Of a DNA stretch of 64,000 nucleotides, positions 47,092 through 56,567 are shown piece by piece (position 1 is the first letter of the stretch; each line of letters begins with the position of its first letter). The notes beneath the pieces were generated by a model. That model saw nothing but the letters and a program-made list of their open reading frames with translations, made no database searches and was not told the DNA's origin. The stretch is from Paenibacillus lutimineralis (GTDB taxonomy: Bacteria > Bacillota > Bacilli > Paenibacillales > Paenibacillaceae): contig NZ_CP034346.1 in the NCBI RefSeq assembly GCF_003991425.1, forward strand, positions 5,205,001 to 5,269,000. The letters run 5' to 3'. The translations under genes and the position numbers were made by a program.

Positions 47092-48237
47092 TTATACACC
47101 GGCGCTTTCCTTCAGCTTGGCAGCGATCTTCGCCTGATGTTCTTTGCGTCCAGGAATCTCTCCTGTCTCTTCAAATACCTTAGCAATATGGTCGATCTCC
47201 TTCTTCAGCTCAGAGACTAGATCCGCCTCCGGAACCTTGCGGACCATCTCCCCATAACGGAATAGCATTCCTTCGCCGCGCGCTCCGGCGATCCCGATAT
47301 CCGCTTCACGGGCTTCACCAGGGCCATTGACCGCACATCCAAGCACCGATACCTTGATCGGCACCTTCAGGTTCGAGAGATATTCTTCTACTTCGTTAGC
47401 AATACTGAACAAATCGATATCCAGTCGTCCACAAGTCGGACAGGATACAAGTGTAGGCGCATTGGCAATGAGACCGAATGACTTCAGCAGCTCACGTGCT
47501 ACCTTGACTTCTTCTACCGGGTCCGCACTAAGCGAAATCCGCAGCGTTGATCCGATTCCACGCGAGAGCAAAGCGCCAATCCCTGCTGCACTTTTCACGG
47601 TTCCTGCGAACAAGGTACCCGCTTCTGTGATACCCAGATGTAGTGGATATGGAATGACTTCAGCCGCCTTCGTGTAAGCCTCAATCGCCATTGGCACATC
47701 CGAAGCCTTCAACGATACGATAATGTCGTGGAAATCCAGTTCCTCCAGAATGCCGATATGGTACAGTGCACTCTCCACCATAGCTTCCGGTGTCGGATAG
47801 CCGTATTTATCAAGTAAATGCTGCTCCAGAGATCCGGCATTTACGCCGATACGAATGGGGATCCCCTTCTCCTTACAGGCATTCACGACCGCTTCAACCT
47901 TCTCGCGACGCCCGATATTGCCGGGATTAATACGGACCTTATCAATTCCGTTCTCAATAGCTTGAAGCGCAAGCTTGTAGTTGAAATGAATATCAGCAAC
48001 AAGAGGAATATGAATCTGCTTCTTGATCTCCTTGATTGCAGCCGCCGCTTCCTCATTATTGACGGTTACACGTACCATTTGGCAGCCTGCTTCTTCGAGA
48101 CGGAGAATCTCGGCTACCGTTGCGGCTACATCTGCCGTCTTGGTCGTGCACATACTCTGAATGATTACTTCGTCGCTACCGCCGATCGTCAAATTACCTA
48201 CTTTGACCAGACGCGTATCTTGTCTCAAGAATGTCAT
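47092..48237 (-). CDS. ispG: 4-hydroxy-3-methylbut-2-en-1-yl diphosphate synthase (flavodoxin)
   Basis: Iron-sulfur enzyme of the MEP isoprenoid pathway that makes HMBPP. The TIM-barrel start [19 protein letters not shown] and the 4Fe-4S cysteines (CPTCGR about residue 264 and [14 protein letters not shown] about 300) are present. I use the ATG at 48237 with GGGAGAG seven bases upstream; 381 residues. Its place between clpX and lonB is unusual compared with B. subtilis, where the lon genes directly follow clpX. Confidence 0.96.
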   Translation of the reverse strand: MTFLRQDTRLVKVGNLTIGGSDEVIIQSMCTTKTADVAATVAEILRLEEAGCQMVRVTVNNEEAAAAIKEIKKQIHIPLVADIHFNYKLALQAIENGIDKVRINPGNIGRREKVEAVVNACKEKGIPIRIGVNAGSLEQHLLDKYGYPTPEAMVESALYHIGILEELDFHDIIVSLKASDVPMAIEAYTKAAEVIPYPLHLGITEAGTLFAGTVKSAAGIGALLSRGIGSTLRISLSADPVEEVKVARELLKSFGLIANAPTLVSCPTCGRLDIDLFSIANEVEEYLSNLKVPIKVSVLGCAVNGPGEAREADIGIAGARGEGMLFRYGEMVRKVPEADLVSELKKEIDHIAKVFEETGEIPGRKEHQAKIAAKLKESAGV

Positions 48238-48351
48238 TTCACGTCTCTCCCATAACGTCAAATCTCCACCCCTGTTAAGGGACGCGCCCGAAATACAAAG
48301 GTGGAGGAATTGACTTTTATTTAGCAGCGCGGAGGCGCTGTATTATTCTGA

Positions 48352-49608
48352 TTATGCACTCTCTTCTTGCTTCTTGTTCTTCTTCGCTCCGAGTTCAGGA
48401 ATCGTCTTCTCTTCAACGACCTGCTCGGTAATGATGCAATCCTCGACATCATCTCTAGACGGAACCTCATACATAACGTCCAGCATGATACCTTCAATGA
48501 TTGCCCGCAGTCCGCGCGCACCAGTATTCCGCTTGATTGCTTCACGCGCGATCGCTTCCAGAGCCTTCGGCTCAAAACTCAGATTCACGTTGTCAAGTTC
48601 CAGCATCTTCTGATATTGCTTCACGAGTGCGTTCTTTGGTTCGGATAGAATACGAACTAGAGAGCTCTCATCGAGTGGCTCTAAAGTCGAGATAACCGGC
48701 AGACGGCCGACAAACTCTGGAATCAATCCGAATTTAAGCAGATCCTCTGGCAATACCATGGTCAAATATTCGCCTGGCTTGAGGTCCTTTTGACCTTCGC
48801 TTGCCGCATTAAAGCCGATGACCTTCTTGCCAATCCGGCGCTTGATCATTTGCTCGAGGCCATCGAAAGCACCGCCGCAAATAAACAGGATATTCGTTGT
48901 ATCAATCTGAATGAATTCTTGATGCGGATGCTTGCGCCCACCTTGTGGCGGAACAGAAGCAACTGTACCTTCAAGAATCTTCAAGAGTGCTTGCTGCACA
49001 CCTTCACCAGATACATCGCGAGTGATCGAAGGATTCTCGGATTTGCGTGCTACTTTATCGATCTCATCGATATAAATAATTCCGCGTTCTGCCTTCTCTA
49101 CATCATAATCAGCAGCCTGGATCAGCTTGAGCAGAATATTCTCTACATCTTCGCCAACATAACCAGCTTCGGTCAATGAAGTAGCGTCCGCAATAGCAAA
49201 CGGAACGTTCAAAATTTTGGCCATTGTCTGTGCGAGTAATGTTTTACCGGAACCCGTAGGTCCCAGAAGCAGAATGTTACTCTTCTGCAACTCTACATCT
49301 TCAATCTTGCTCTGCGTATTAACACGCTTGTAGTGATTGTAAACTGCTACAGATAGAGATTTCTTCGCTTGCTCCTGACCGATAACATACTGATCAAGGA
49401 TTTCACGAATTTCTCTCGGTTTTGGGATCTCTTTGAGGTCCAATTCCTCTTCATGTCCCAATTCTTCCTCAACGATCTCCGTGCAGAGTTCAATACATTC
49501 ATCACATATATAAACGCCAGGTCCGGCAACGAGCTTACGAACCTGATCCTGCGATTTGCCGCAGAACGAACATTTCAACTGCCCTTTCTCATCGTTGAAT
49601 TTAAACAT
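48352..49608 (-). CDS. clpX: ATP-dependent Clp protease ATP-binding subunit ClpX
   Basis: AAA+ unfoldase that feeds substrates to ClpP. The N-terminal zinc domain has four cysteines (CSFCGKSQ at 10-17 and CDECIELC at about 35-42); Walker [13 protein letters not shown] lies near 118, DEIDK near 180, the RKH pore loop near 225 and the IGF-type loop (IGKKVIGF) near 268 that docks to ClpP. 418 residues. It lies 19 bases after clpP, so both are likely cotranscribed. Confidence 0.98.
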   Translation of the reverse strand: MFKFNDEKGQLKCSFCGKSQDQVRKLVAGPGVYICDECIELCTEIVEEELGHEEELDLKEIPKPREIREILDQYVIGQEQAKKSLSVAVYNHYKRVNTQSKIEDVELQKSNILLLGPTGSGKTLLAQTMAKILNVPFAIADATSLTEAGYVGEDVENILLKLIQAADYDVEKAERGIIYIDEIDKVARKSENPSITRDVSGEGVQQALLKILEGTVASVPPQGGRKHPHQEFIQIDTTNILFICGGAFDGLEQMIKRRIGKKVIGFNAASEGQKDLKPGEYLTMVLPEDLLKFGLIPEFVGRLPVISTLEPLDESSLVRILSEPKNALVKQYQKMLELDNVNLSFEPKALEAIAREAIKRNTGARGLRAIIEGIMLDVMYEVPSRDDVEDCIITEQVVEEKTIPELGAKKNKKQEESA

Positions 49609-49627
49609 GTAAACACCCCTTTAACAT

Positions 49628-50212
49628 TTAATGGGCTTGATAAATCACCTTATCAATAATCCCGTAAGCCTTCGCTTCTTCCGCGCTCATGAAGAAATCG
49701 CGGTCTGTGTCGCGCTGAATTTTGTCCAGGGGTTGACCCGTACGATCTACATAGATCTGATTCAACTTCTCTCTGGTCTTAATAATCCAGTCAGCATGTA
49801 TTTTGATATCAGTGGCTTGACCACGAACTCCACCAAGCGGCTGATGAATCATTACCTCGCTGTTCGGCAGCGCAAAGCGCTTGCCAGGCGCGCCTGCTGT
49901 AAGCAACAATGAACCCATGCTTGCAGCCATTCCCACACAGATCGTGGAGACGTCAGGCTTAATATATTGCATTGTATCATATATACCCATTCCGGCTGTA
50001 ACTGATCCACCGGGCGAGTTAATGTACAGATGGATGTCCTTCTCAGGATCTTCCGCTGTCAAAAACAGCAATTGGGCAATCACGAGATTGGCAACTTCAT
50101 CATCTATCGCGCTGCTTAGAAAAATGATGCGATCCTTGAGCAGTCTTGAGTAAATATCGTAAGACCGTTCACCCCGATTTGTTTGTTCAACGACCATTGG
50201 AACCAGACTCAT
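49628..50212 (-). CDS. clpP: ATP-dependent Clp protease proteolytic subunit ClpP
   Basis: Serine protease that forms the barrel of ClpXP/ClpCP. The triad S98 (GMAASMGS), H123 ([10 protein letters not shown]) and D172 is complete in 194 residues. A sigma-A promoter lies upstream. Adjacency to clpX is as in E. coli but not as in B. subtilis, where clpP is elsewhere. A second clpP may exist outside the window. Confidence 0.98.
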   Translation of the reverse strand: MSLVPMVVEQTNRGERSYDIYSRLLKDRIIFLSSAIDDEVANLVIAQLLFLTAEDPEKDIHLYINSPGGSVTAGMGIYDTMQYIKPDVSTICVGMAASMGSLLLTAGAPGKRFALPNSEVMIHQPLGGVRGQATDIKIHADWIIKTREKLNQIYVDRTGQPLDKIQRDTDRDFFMSAEEAKAYGIIDKVIYQAH

Positions 50213-50261
50213 GCGACCAACCTCATTTCTTTTTCAATTTTCTTTGCTGCTCTCATCAAGT

Positions 50262-50290
50262 ATTTTATCACGTTCAAAGGTCTATGTCAT
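50262..50290 (-). promoter_or_regulatory. SigA-type promoter of clpP-clpX
   Basis: ATGACA, 17-base spacer, TAAAAT on the minus strand, 50 bases upstream of clpP. No heptad repeat of the CtsR operator type overlaps it. Confidence 0.7.
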
Positions 50291-50381
50291 TTTTCACACG
50301 ATACAGTTTATGACCTCAGAAAGGAAATATATACCCTGGAGCTTGTCTGAAAGTAATTGGAAATAAATGTATTACAAAAAG

Positions 50382-50420
50382 GTGAAAAATTAAGGCACGC
50401 ATTTAATATACGTGCCTTAA
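50382..50420 (-). terminator. Intrinsic terminator after tig
   Basis: Ten-base perfect stem TTAAGGCACG/CGTGCCTTAA with eleven-base loop, followed by TTTTT within TTAATTTTTCACC on the minus strand, 75 bases past the tig stop. Confidence 0.85.
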
Positions 50421-50495
50421 CATTTAAAGGTTGCGGTGTTATGTTACGACGAATTATCGCCGTTATCTAGATGCTCAAGGGAATCGGTATTCGCC

Positions 50496-51842
50496 TTAGT
50501 TTTCTTGGGCCGCTTCTTCTTTAGCTTCTGACTTAGCAGCCAGTTGATCAGCTGGAACTTCCTTGCTGTTAGCAAGAAGGAATTCGATCGTCTTGCGCAA
50601 GAGCACTTCTTCGTTCAAGCTGCTCAAAGCACCGTTTGCTGCAAGAATGTTGCGGATTTCTTCTGGGGAGCGTTTGTATGCATCGGACATGTCCGCAAGT
50701 TCTTTAGTAATTTCTTCTTCAGTTGCTTCAATCTTCTCAGCCTTAGCGATTTGCTCAAGAACGAGATTGTTGCGAACGCGTTTCTCAGCGTCAACTTTCA
50801 TTTGTCCTTGCAGATCTTCGATCGTTTGGCCGGAGAAGTTCAAGAACAGGTCAAGGTTCATACCTTGAGCGCGAAGACGGTTGTCGAAGTCGCGAACCAT
50901 GTTCTGTACTTCTGTTTGAACCATAGCTTCAGGAATTTCAACCTCAGCGTTAGCTCCGACAGCTTCTACAACGGCTGATTCACGAGCTGCCTTGCCTTCA
51001 TTCTCTTTACGAGCGGCGATTTGTTTCTTCAAATCTTCCTTGTACTCGTCGAGCGTATCAAATTCACTAACATCCTTAGCGAACTCATCGTCAAGCTCAG
51101 GCAGTTGTTTACGTTTGATTTCATGTACTTTCACTTTGAATACAGCTTCCTTACCAGCAAGCTCTTCTGCATGATAAGTCTCAGGGAAAGTAACCGTTAC
51201 ATCCTTGAAGTCGCCAGTTGCCATGCCAACAACTTGGTCTTCAAAGCCAGGGATGAACGAGTTGCTTCCAAGCTCAAGCGAATAACGCTCGCCTTTGCCG
51301 CCTTCGAAAGGAACTCCATCAACGGAACCATCGAAGTCGATTACTGTAACGTCGCCATTTTGTGCTGCTTCTTCATCGATAACAACCAACTCAGCGTGAC
51401 GTTCTTGCATACGAGTAAGTTCTTCGTTCAACTCTTCTTCGCTAACTTCAATGTTGATTGCTGCTACTTCGACTCCTTTGTAGTCGCCAAGAGTAACTTC
51501 TGGTTTAACCGTTACTTTTGCTTTGAATTTGAAAGGTTGTCCCTTTTCAAATTGCTCTACGTCAACTTCCGGACGATCTACTGGGAAAATGTTAGTTTCA
51601 TCGATCGCTTCTGTGTACACTTCTGGAAGTAAAATATCGATTGCATCTTGGTACAAGCTTTCTACACCAAAACGAGATTCAAAGATCGCCCGAGGTACTT
51701 TACCTTTACGGAATCCAGGAACGTTGATCTTCTTCACTACTTTTTGAAAAGCTTTATCCAATGCAGAGGCTACGCGTTCTGCCTCAACTTCAACCTCGAG
51801 AACGCCGAGGTTTCTTTCTATTTTCTCCCAAGTTGCTTTCAT
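50496..51842 (-). CDS. tig: Trigger factor
   Basis: Ribosome-bound chaperone and prolyl isomerase. The ribosome-binding signature GFRKGKVPRAIFESRFG (about residues 44-60), the FKBP-type PPIase domain (about 150-245, VTVIDFDGSVDGVPFEGG) and the helical C-terminal chaperone arms are present. 448 residues, ending in an Ala/Glu-rich tail. GGAGGGG precedes the ATG. Separate promoter and terminator make it a single-gene transcript. Confidence 0.98.
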   Translation of the reverse strand: MKATWEKIERNLGVLEVEVEAERVASALDKAFQKVVKKINVPGFRKGKVPRAIFESRFGVESLYQDAIDILLPEVYTEAIDETNIFPVDRPEVDVEQFEKGQPFKFKAKVTVKPEVTLGDYKGVEVAAINIEVSEEELNEELTRMQERHAELVVIDEEAAQNGDVTVIDFDGSVDGVPFEGGKGERYSLELGSNSFIPGFEDQVVGMATGDFKDVTVTFPETYHAEELAGKEAVFKVKVHEIKRKQLPELDDEFAKDVSEFDTLDEYKEDLKKQIAARKENEGKAARESAVVEAVGANAEVEIPEAMVQTEVQNMVRDFDNRLRAQGMNLDLFLNFSGQTIEDLQGQMKVDAEKRVRNNLVLEQIAKAEKIEATEEEITKELADMSDAYKRSPEEIRNILAANGALSSLNEEVLLRKTIEFLLANSKEVPADQLAAKSEAKEEAAQEN

Positions 51843-51958
51843 TTATGCCTTCCCCTCCAAAATTCATATATACTAAAGTACTGAAACCGAATCGCGATAA
51901 AGCAGCTATCAAGGTTCCAGTATAGCTGTCCTTATTCCACGTTCAGAATAACCATTCC

Positions 51959-51987
51959 ATTATAAACAACAATGTATCTTTTTACAA
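51959..51987 (-). promoter_or_regulatory. SigA-type promoter of tig
   Basis: TTGTAA, 17-base spacer and a perfect TATAAT on the minus strand. The leader of about 110 bases contains a CAGCTAT/ATAGCTG hairpin. Confidence 0.75.
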
Positions 51988-52039
51988 GAGCCTGCAAAAG
52001 ACTGGAAAGGATCGCCACTGCGCTTAAACAAACCTTGTC

Positions 52040-52957
52040 TTATTTTAGCCCGAAACTTGCAAACTGACGCATCGAACGATACGCCTGTTCGAAGCGCAAT
52101 CTTAAATGATCCGTGATCCCATATAAAGCGCGAATTTCCTCATCACCTTGACCACCTGGCAAGGTATCCGATACGATCTGATGCAAAGCAGCAGCCCAAA
52201 TATCGATGATATCATCCTCTTCGGCCAGCATGGAGCGATAATCCATGGTCCCGTAAATAGCCATCACGAACTGGAACCACAGCTCCTGGGCGAAGTAGAA
52301 GAGTGTTGGATCATGAACCTGTGTCTGGTCACCAACCCGCTCCAAAATGCTCTGAATCGAGGGCGGAAAATCCTCCGGCCTTAGCGGCACGGATTCTACA
52401 TCGATCTCGACCCGCTCTCCTGTGCGCAGAAATGTAACATGTCCGGTCTTCCCCCTACGTCGCAGGGTTTGTAGAACTCTATATTGCAGCAAAGGATGTA
52501 GCTTCTGGCGTCCAAGCCATTGAACGAGAACTTCATCCACATCAGACGACTCCAGGTAAGAGAGCTGATCCAATGCCAGAAAGGTCTGTTCCGACAACGG
52601 CTGACCTGTTACGGTCTGAAGCAGCTTGGCCGCATATTCCTTATCCTCGGCCGCTTTGGCCTGAACATGCTGTCTGGCCATTTCTTCTTCGGCCTGGTCA
52701 GCAAATCCGGTCTCCTCGTCCTCCAGTGATTCTTCCTGCAATCCTGGAAAAGCGCTGATCAGCCAGTCCAGCAAAGCCTGCCACTCTTCATAGTTCCTCT
52801 GTTCCATTCCTTGACACTGCAGTAAAAAACGCAGAAGGCCTGCTGCCTCTTTGTATTGTTCCCGTTCCAACATCCTGGTGAGTTCGATTTGGTAATAATC
52901 TAAAGTTTTCGGGAATAGAAAAACATTATCCTTTTCATCGGGCCGTAAGTTGTTAAT
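52040..52957 (-). CDS. Unrecognised protein with N-terminal helical repeats, apparent ATT start
   Basis: The frame has no ATG, GTG or TTG between the upstream stop and an internal ATG at 52873, and that ATG has no ribosome binding site. An ATT at 52957 follows AAAGGGGG by eight bases and gives an N-terminus NNLRPDEKDNVFLFPKTLDYYQ that continues smoothly into the rest, so I propose initiation there (305 residues; 277 from the ATG). The protein is acidic and helical, with a TPR-like start (about 20-70) and repeated short helices; no catalytic motif is visible. A promoter with TATAAT lies about 40 bases upstream. A role near tig is not implied. Confidence 0.75.
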   Translation of the reverse strand: MNNLRPDEKDNVFLFPKTLDYYQIELTRMLEREQYKEAAGLLRFLLQCQGMEQRNYEEWQALLDWLISAFPGLQEESLEDEETGFADQAEEEMARQHVQAKAAEDKEYAAKLLQTVTGQPLSEQTFLALDQLSYLESSDVDEVLVQWLGRQKLHPLLQYRVLQTLRRRGKTGHVTFLRTGERVEIDVESVPLRPEDFPPSIQSILERVGDQTQVHDPTLFYFAQELWFQFVMAIYGTMDYRSMLAEEDDIIDIWAAALHQIVSDTLPGGQGDEEIRALYGITDHLRLRFEQAYRSMRQFASFGLK

Positions 52958-52995
52958 AGCAGCAGCCCCCTTTCTTCCGAAGCAATTTATTTGAA

Positions 52996-53023
52996 ATTAT
53001 AGCATAGACTTTGTATAGGACAA
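52996..53023 (-). promoter_or_regulatory. SigA-type promoter of the ATT-start gene
   Basis: TTGTCC, 16-base spacer and TATAAT on the minus strand; the transcript would start about 30 bases upstream of the proposed ATT start codon. Confidence 0.7.
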
Positions 53024-53057
53024 AAAAATAGCTTCAGAATTCGTTTAAAATCTATTG

Positions 53058-53087
53058 TTGCCTAATTCCCCCTCGATATGTTATGAT
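53058..53087 (+). promoter_or_regulatory. Promoter of tRNA-Arg
   Basis: TTGCCT, 18-base spacer, TATGAT, ending 21 bases before the tRNA 5' end. Confidence 0.6.
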
Positions 53088-53108
53088 ACTTTTTGCTTGC
53101 TTTGTTTT

Positions 53109-53182
<74 letters not shown>

Positions 53183-53190
53183 TATAGTGA

Positions 53191-53220
53191 AAGCTCTCCA
53201 AATTTGGAGAGCTTTTTTTT
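53191..53220 (+). terminator. Intrinsic terminator after tRNA-Arg
   Basis: A perfect palindrome AAGCTCTCCAAATTTGGAGAGCTT followed by T up to a run of eight. Confidence 0.92.
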
Positions 53221-53839
53221 GCGTCCTTTAGGATGAGAACCCCTTGGGGGTTCGTCGAAGCGAAACCTTCTGCGTTAGCTAGATAGGTTGAGCGCAGTCT
53301 CGCGCCGAGGCGCGAGTACCCCGACTGGGACGGCCTTTTTCCTCTTTGCGTCCTTTGGGATGAGAACCCCTTGGGGGTTCGTCGAAGCGAAACCTTCTGC
53401 GTTAGCTAGATAGGTTGAGCGCAGTCTCGCGCCGAGGCGCGAGTACCCCGACTGGGACGGCCTTTTTCCTCTTTGCGTCCTTTAGGATGAGAACCCCTTG
53501 GGGGTTCGTCGAAGCGAAACCGTCTGCGTTAGCTAGATAGGTTGAGTGCAGTCTCGCGCCGAGGCGCGAGTACCCCGACTGGGACGGCTTTTTTCCTCTT
53601 TGCGTCCTTTGGGATGAGAACCCCTTGGGGGTTCGTCGAAGCGAAACCGTCTGCGCCAGTTAGATAGGTTGAGCGCAGTCTCGCGCCGAGGCGCGAGTAC
53701 CCCGACTGGGACGGCCTTTTTCTTTTTTGCGTCCTTTGGGATGAGAACCCCTTGGGGGTTCGTCGAAGCGAAACCGTCTGCGTTAGTTAGATAGGTTGAG
53801 CGCAGTCTCGCGCCGAGGCGCGAGTACCCCGACTGGGAC
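53221..53839 (+). repeat. Five tandem 127-bp units after tRNA-Arg
   Basis: Units begin with GCGTCCTTT at 53221, 53348, 53475, 53602 and 53729, each exactly 127 bp apart; the fifth stops at GACTGGGAC. Each can fold into a closed structure: CGTCC pairs with GGACG at the far end, and three hairpins lie inside (GAACCCC/GGGGTTC, CTGCG/CGCAG, CTCGCGCC/GGCGCGAG). A T-rich tract (CCTTTTTCCTCTTT) joins the units. Copies differ at only a few positions. Because 127 is not a multiple of three, the array cannot encode a repeated peptide. Function unknown. Confidence 0.95.
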
Positions 53840-53938
53840 TTAGCATGACAAGGGGGTGTCTTAATAGTTGGATCTCCGACTTTGAGATGGACTTTTGCAT
53901 GCCCCTAAATATAGACATTTCCATGTTTAGCTTGATCA

Positions 53939-54120
53939 CTCGGACATTATTGACCGTTAGCGCCAATTTTTTAGTTCGCTGTTCTTGTAATGGACATAAT
54001 TGTCCGTTGCAAGGGGGATTCGCCGTAGAAAACCACATTTTTGTTTCTAATGGTCAAAAGTGTCCGTTAGAAACGCGTAGTATGTTTTTTCTTGCTGTAA
54101 CGGTCATTTTTGACCGCTTG
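53939..54120. repeat. Four spaced palindromes of AACGG(A/T)CA type
   Basis: Centres lie near 53949, 53999, 54058 and 54108, so they are 50-59 bp apart. Each has the form YGG(A/T)CA, four to five bases, TG(A/T)CCG, often with TTA on the outside. The third (54044-54073) is the longest, with outer TTTCTAA/TTAGAAA. Confidence 0.8.
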
Positions 54121-54870
54121 ATGAGTGCGATCTCACTAAGGCGATGATCTCATTCTGGTTCCAGGATTTCTGAGCCTAAACTTACAGAAATTTTCACGTT
54201 AAGGGAGAATCCTGAGCGTTTTTGTCTCGTACGCTCGACGATCTAAGCTGGCTTTGGTGACTAAACTAATTAATGTATATTTACGCATATTTTCAGTTAT
54301 CACTTTCTGCTTTCGCCCTTACCTTTTCGCACTCTATTTTACCCCCGCCCGTCCTACTTTTCTGGGACCTTTTCTCGGTTTCTCCGTATTACCTAATCGT
54401 AGGCCTTATTCCTGGCAGTCCAATCCCCATCTATATAGACCAAGTGATTCTGATAGAAAGAGCACGAGTAACAAACCATTAGCGTTAACTTTCTACCGAT
54501 CTATCGGCACGAATAGCCGCTTCCAATCGGAAGTATAACTAAAACCAAGCAGACCACCTCTAACGAAACACCCTATTGCCATTTAAGCTTAACAGCAACT
54601 TTTCTACTCGCGTCCATTATGAATGAGATTATCGCCTTGGATGGCAATTTTATAGAAGCGATTAGCAAAGACTTTTGGAAAATTAGCCGTGTAAGTACTG
54701 TAGTGATTCTAATGGACAGAGCAGTCTCTTAGAATGCTTATCTTGAACATCATGACTTTTAACGGACACCGCTGCATCTTATCTGATAAAGACACCCTTT
54801 TTGTGGAAGTTTGAAGCAATTAAGCGTAGGTGGTGACCGTTAAAAATTGATGACGACTGTTTTTCGCATA

Positions 54871-54926
54871 TAAGCTAAACTATGTCCGTTACGAACACAG
54901 TCCCTAACCCGACATAGTTTAGCTTA
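54871..54926. repeat. Perfect 16-bp inverted repeat upstream of the PLD gene
   Basis: TAAGCTAAACTATGTC at 54871 and its exact inverse at 54911, separated by 24 bases. No T-run follows, so it is not a typical terminator. It ends about 100 bp upstream of the phospholipase D-like gene. Confidence 0.85.
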
Positions 54927-55029
54927 AATTTAACGCTATATTTGGGAACAACGCCATCTCTAGTTCTATTGGGGGCTAAGAAGCTGTATTTTCCCACCCA
55001 GGTGATCATAAAGAGAAAGGCAGGATACT

Positions 55030-56490
55030 ATGAAAAAGAAAACATGGCAGCGACGGACTCTAAAATACGGACTGATCGGTTTGGCGCTGTACTTATTCTA
55101 TATAGCCGCATTCGGCCTCATACCTTATGCTTCTTTTTCTGAAGTGAATCAACAGTTTAAGGACAGCTTCGATCCAACATCTTTTTACGGATCTGAAGTC
55201 CCTTCCGTGGACAGAGCGGGAATTATGGAGATGGGAGAAGCTGGGCTGGAAGCGCGTATCGGCATGATTCATGCTGCTCAAAGCAGTCTAGATGTATCGT
55301 ATTACTCCACCCATTGGGGCGACAGCACCCAAGTCTTCTTCGGCGCCCTGCTTGATGCTGCGAACCGAGGAGTCAAAGTCCGCTTCCTGATCGATGGGGT
55401 TGCCCATCATCTGACAAGACAAGCAAAGACTACGGCCTATGCATTGGTGCAGAATCCGAATGTCGAACTGAAATTTTATAACCCCGTTCAATTGCTTAAA
55501 CCATGGACTTTCAATGGTAGGCTGCATGACAAGTACATCATTGTTGATGATAAGTTTGTACTACTTGGCGGACGCAATATCGGGGACAAATACTTTGAGA
55601 CGGAAGGGTACAACAGGTCATACAGTCTGGATCGTGACGTGCTTGTCTACAACACGGCTTCCGGAACATCTAATTCAGCCCAAAGTGTTATCCCACAGGT
55701 AAAACAGTATTTTGAGGAAATATGGGGCCTGAACACCTCCAAGCATACTTACGGCAAATTCTCGGCGGTGCAAACCGCTGCTGGACTGACGCAAACGGAG
55801 AGATTGGTTGAGACTTACCAGCATTTCATTGATAACAAACCCTATCTCGTATCCGAACATATCAATGCGGAGAAAATCACCGTACCTACAGCAAAAATCA
55901 GCTTCATCCACAATCCAAGCCATACTCAGAAAAAGGAACCTCTTCTATGGTATCAACTTAGTGAACTGATGCTCAACGCCGATCATAAAGTTACCATCCA
56001 AAGTCCTTATACCGTTCTGAATCGGCCCATGGAAAATACCTTGAGACAGGTTGGAGATAAACTTGAACAATTCAGTCTGCTTACGAATTCACAAGCTTCT
56101 TCACCTAATGTGCTCGCTTATTCCAGTTACTTGGCCTCACGGACGGTTCTGGCAGATACTTTTGATGAAATCTATGAATATCAAGGCGATCATTCCCTAC
56201 ATGGGAAGTCTTATTTGATTGATGACGATCTATCCTTGGTCGGCTCCTACAATTTGGATCTAAGAAGCACCTACATTAATACCGAGGTAATGCTAGTCAT
56301 TCACGGGCGGCAGTTCCATGATCGGCTTGAAGATCATATGAGTACTTATCAAACCGCCTCTCTGGTATACGACAAAAAGAACGGCTATTCCGAGAACCCG
56401 CAAATTTCCCCAAGAGACATCCCGTGGTACAATAAATGGATCTCCTACCCGCTGCAGAAAATATCATGGCTGTATAAGTTCTTACTATAA
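55030..56490 (+). CDS. Phospholipase D family protein (cardiolipin synthase-like)
   Basis: Two HKD motifs mark the PLD superfamily: RLHDKYIIVDDKFVLLGGRNIGD (about residues 163-185) and SLHGKSYLIDDDLSLVGSYNLDLRS (about 395-419). One N-terminal membrane segment (about 12-34, LIGLALYLFYIAAFGLIPYA) anchors it, with the catalytic part probably outside the cell. 486 residues. It could be a cardiolipin synthase, but the paired membrane helices of Cls are lacking, so a phosphatidyl transferase or phospholipase of other specificity is equally possible. Only plus-strand gene in this accessory part, with its own terminator. Confidence 0.88.
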   Translation: MKKKTWQRRTLKYGLIGLALYLFYIAAFGLIPYASFSEVNQQFKDSFDPTSFYGSEVPSVDRAGIMEMGEAGLEARIGMIHAAQSSLDVSYYSTHWGDSTQVFFGALLDAANRGVKVRFLIDGVAHHLTRQAKTTAYALVQNPNVELKFYNPVQLLKPWTFNGRLHDKYIIVDDKFVLLGGRNIGDKYFETEGYNRSYSLDRDVLVYNTASGTSNSAQSVIPQVKQYFEEIWGLNTSKHTYGKFSAVQTAAGLTQTERLVETYQHFIDNKPYLVSEHINAEKITVPTAKISFIHNPSHTQKKEPLLWYQLSELMLNADHKVTIQSPYTVLNRPMENTLRQVGDKLEQFSLLTNSQASSPNVLAYSSYLASRTVLADTFDEIYEYQGDHSLHGKSYLIDDDLSLVGSYNLDLRSTYINTEVMLVIHGRQFHDRLEDHMSTYQTASLVYDKKNGYSENPQISPRDIPWYNKWISYPLQKISWLYKFLL

Positions 56491-56500
56491 GAATCAAACA

Positions 56501-56526
56501 AGGGGGCAGACGCCCCCTCTTTATTG
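56501..56526. terminator. Bidirectional terminator between PLD gene and cupin gene
   Basis: Seven-base GC stem AGGGGGC/GCCCCCT with a four-base loop. CTTTATT follows on plus and TTGTTTGATT on minus, between two convergent genes. Confidence 0.8.
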
Positions 56527-56567
56527 ATCCTCCTGTACTAATGATTTATTCCAGTATCTACTTGAAC

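Larger units (their letters stand above)
53840..55029. other. 1.2-kb non-coding region rich in palindromes
   Basis: Reading frames here are short and lack ribosome binding sites; none is called. The region holds four palindromes at 53939-54120, a related imperfect one at 54708-54738 (TTCTAA/TTAGAA ends), further single AACGGACA and TGTCCGTT motifs near 54757 and 54882, and a perfect 16-base inverted repeat at 54871-54926. Confidence 0.7.

Noticed and set aside
53221..53839. CRISPR array
   Set aside because: The 127-bp units follow one another directly with no variable spacers and no cas gene is near.
53787..54038. An 83-codon minus-strand gene
   Set aside because: It runs from the palindrome cluster into the last tandem unit, lacks a ribosome binding site and has no family features.
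54254..54538. A 94-codon plus-strand frame in the gene-free region
   Set aside because: Composition is unlike the neighbours, no ribosome binding site, and no homology signal by eye.
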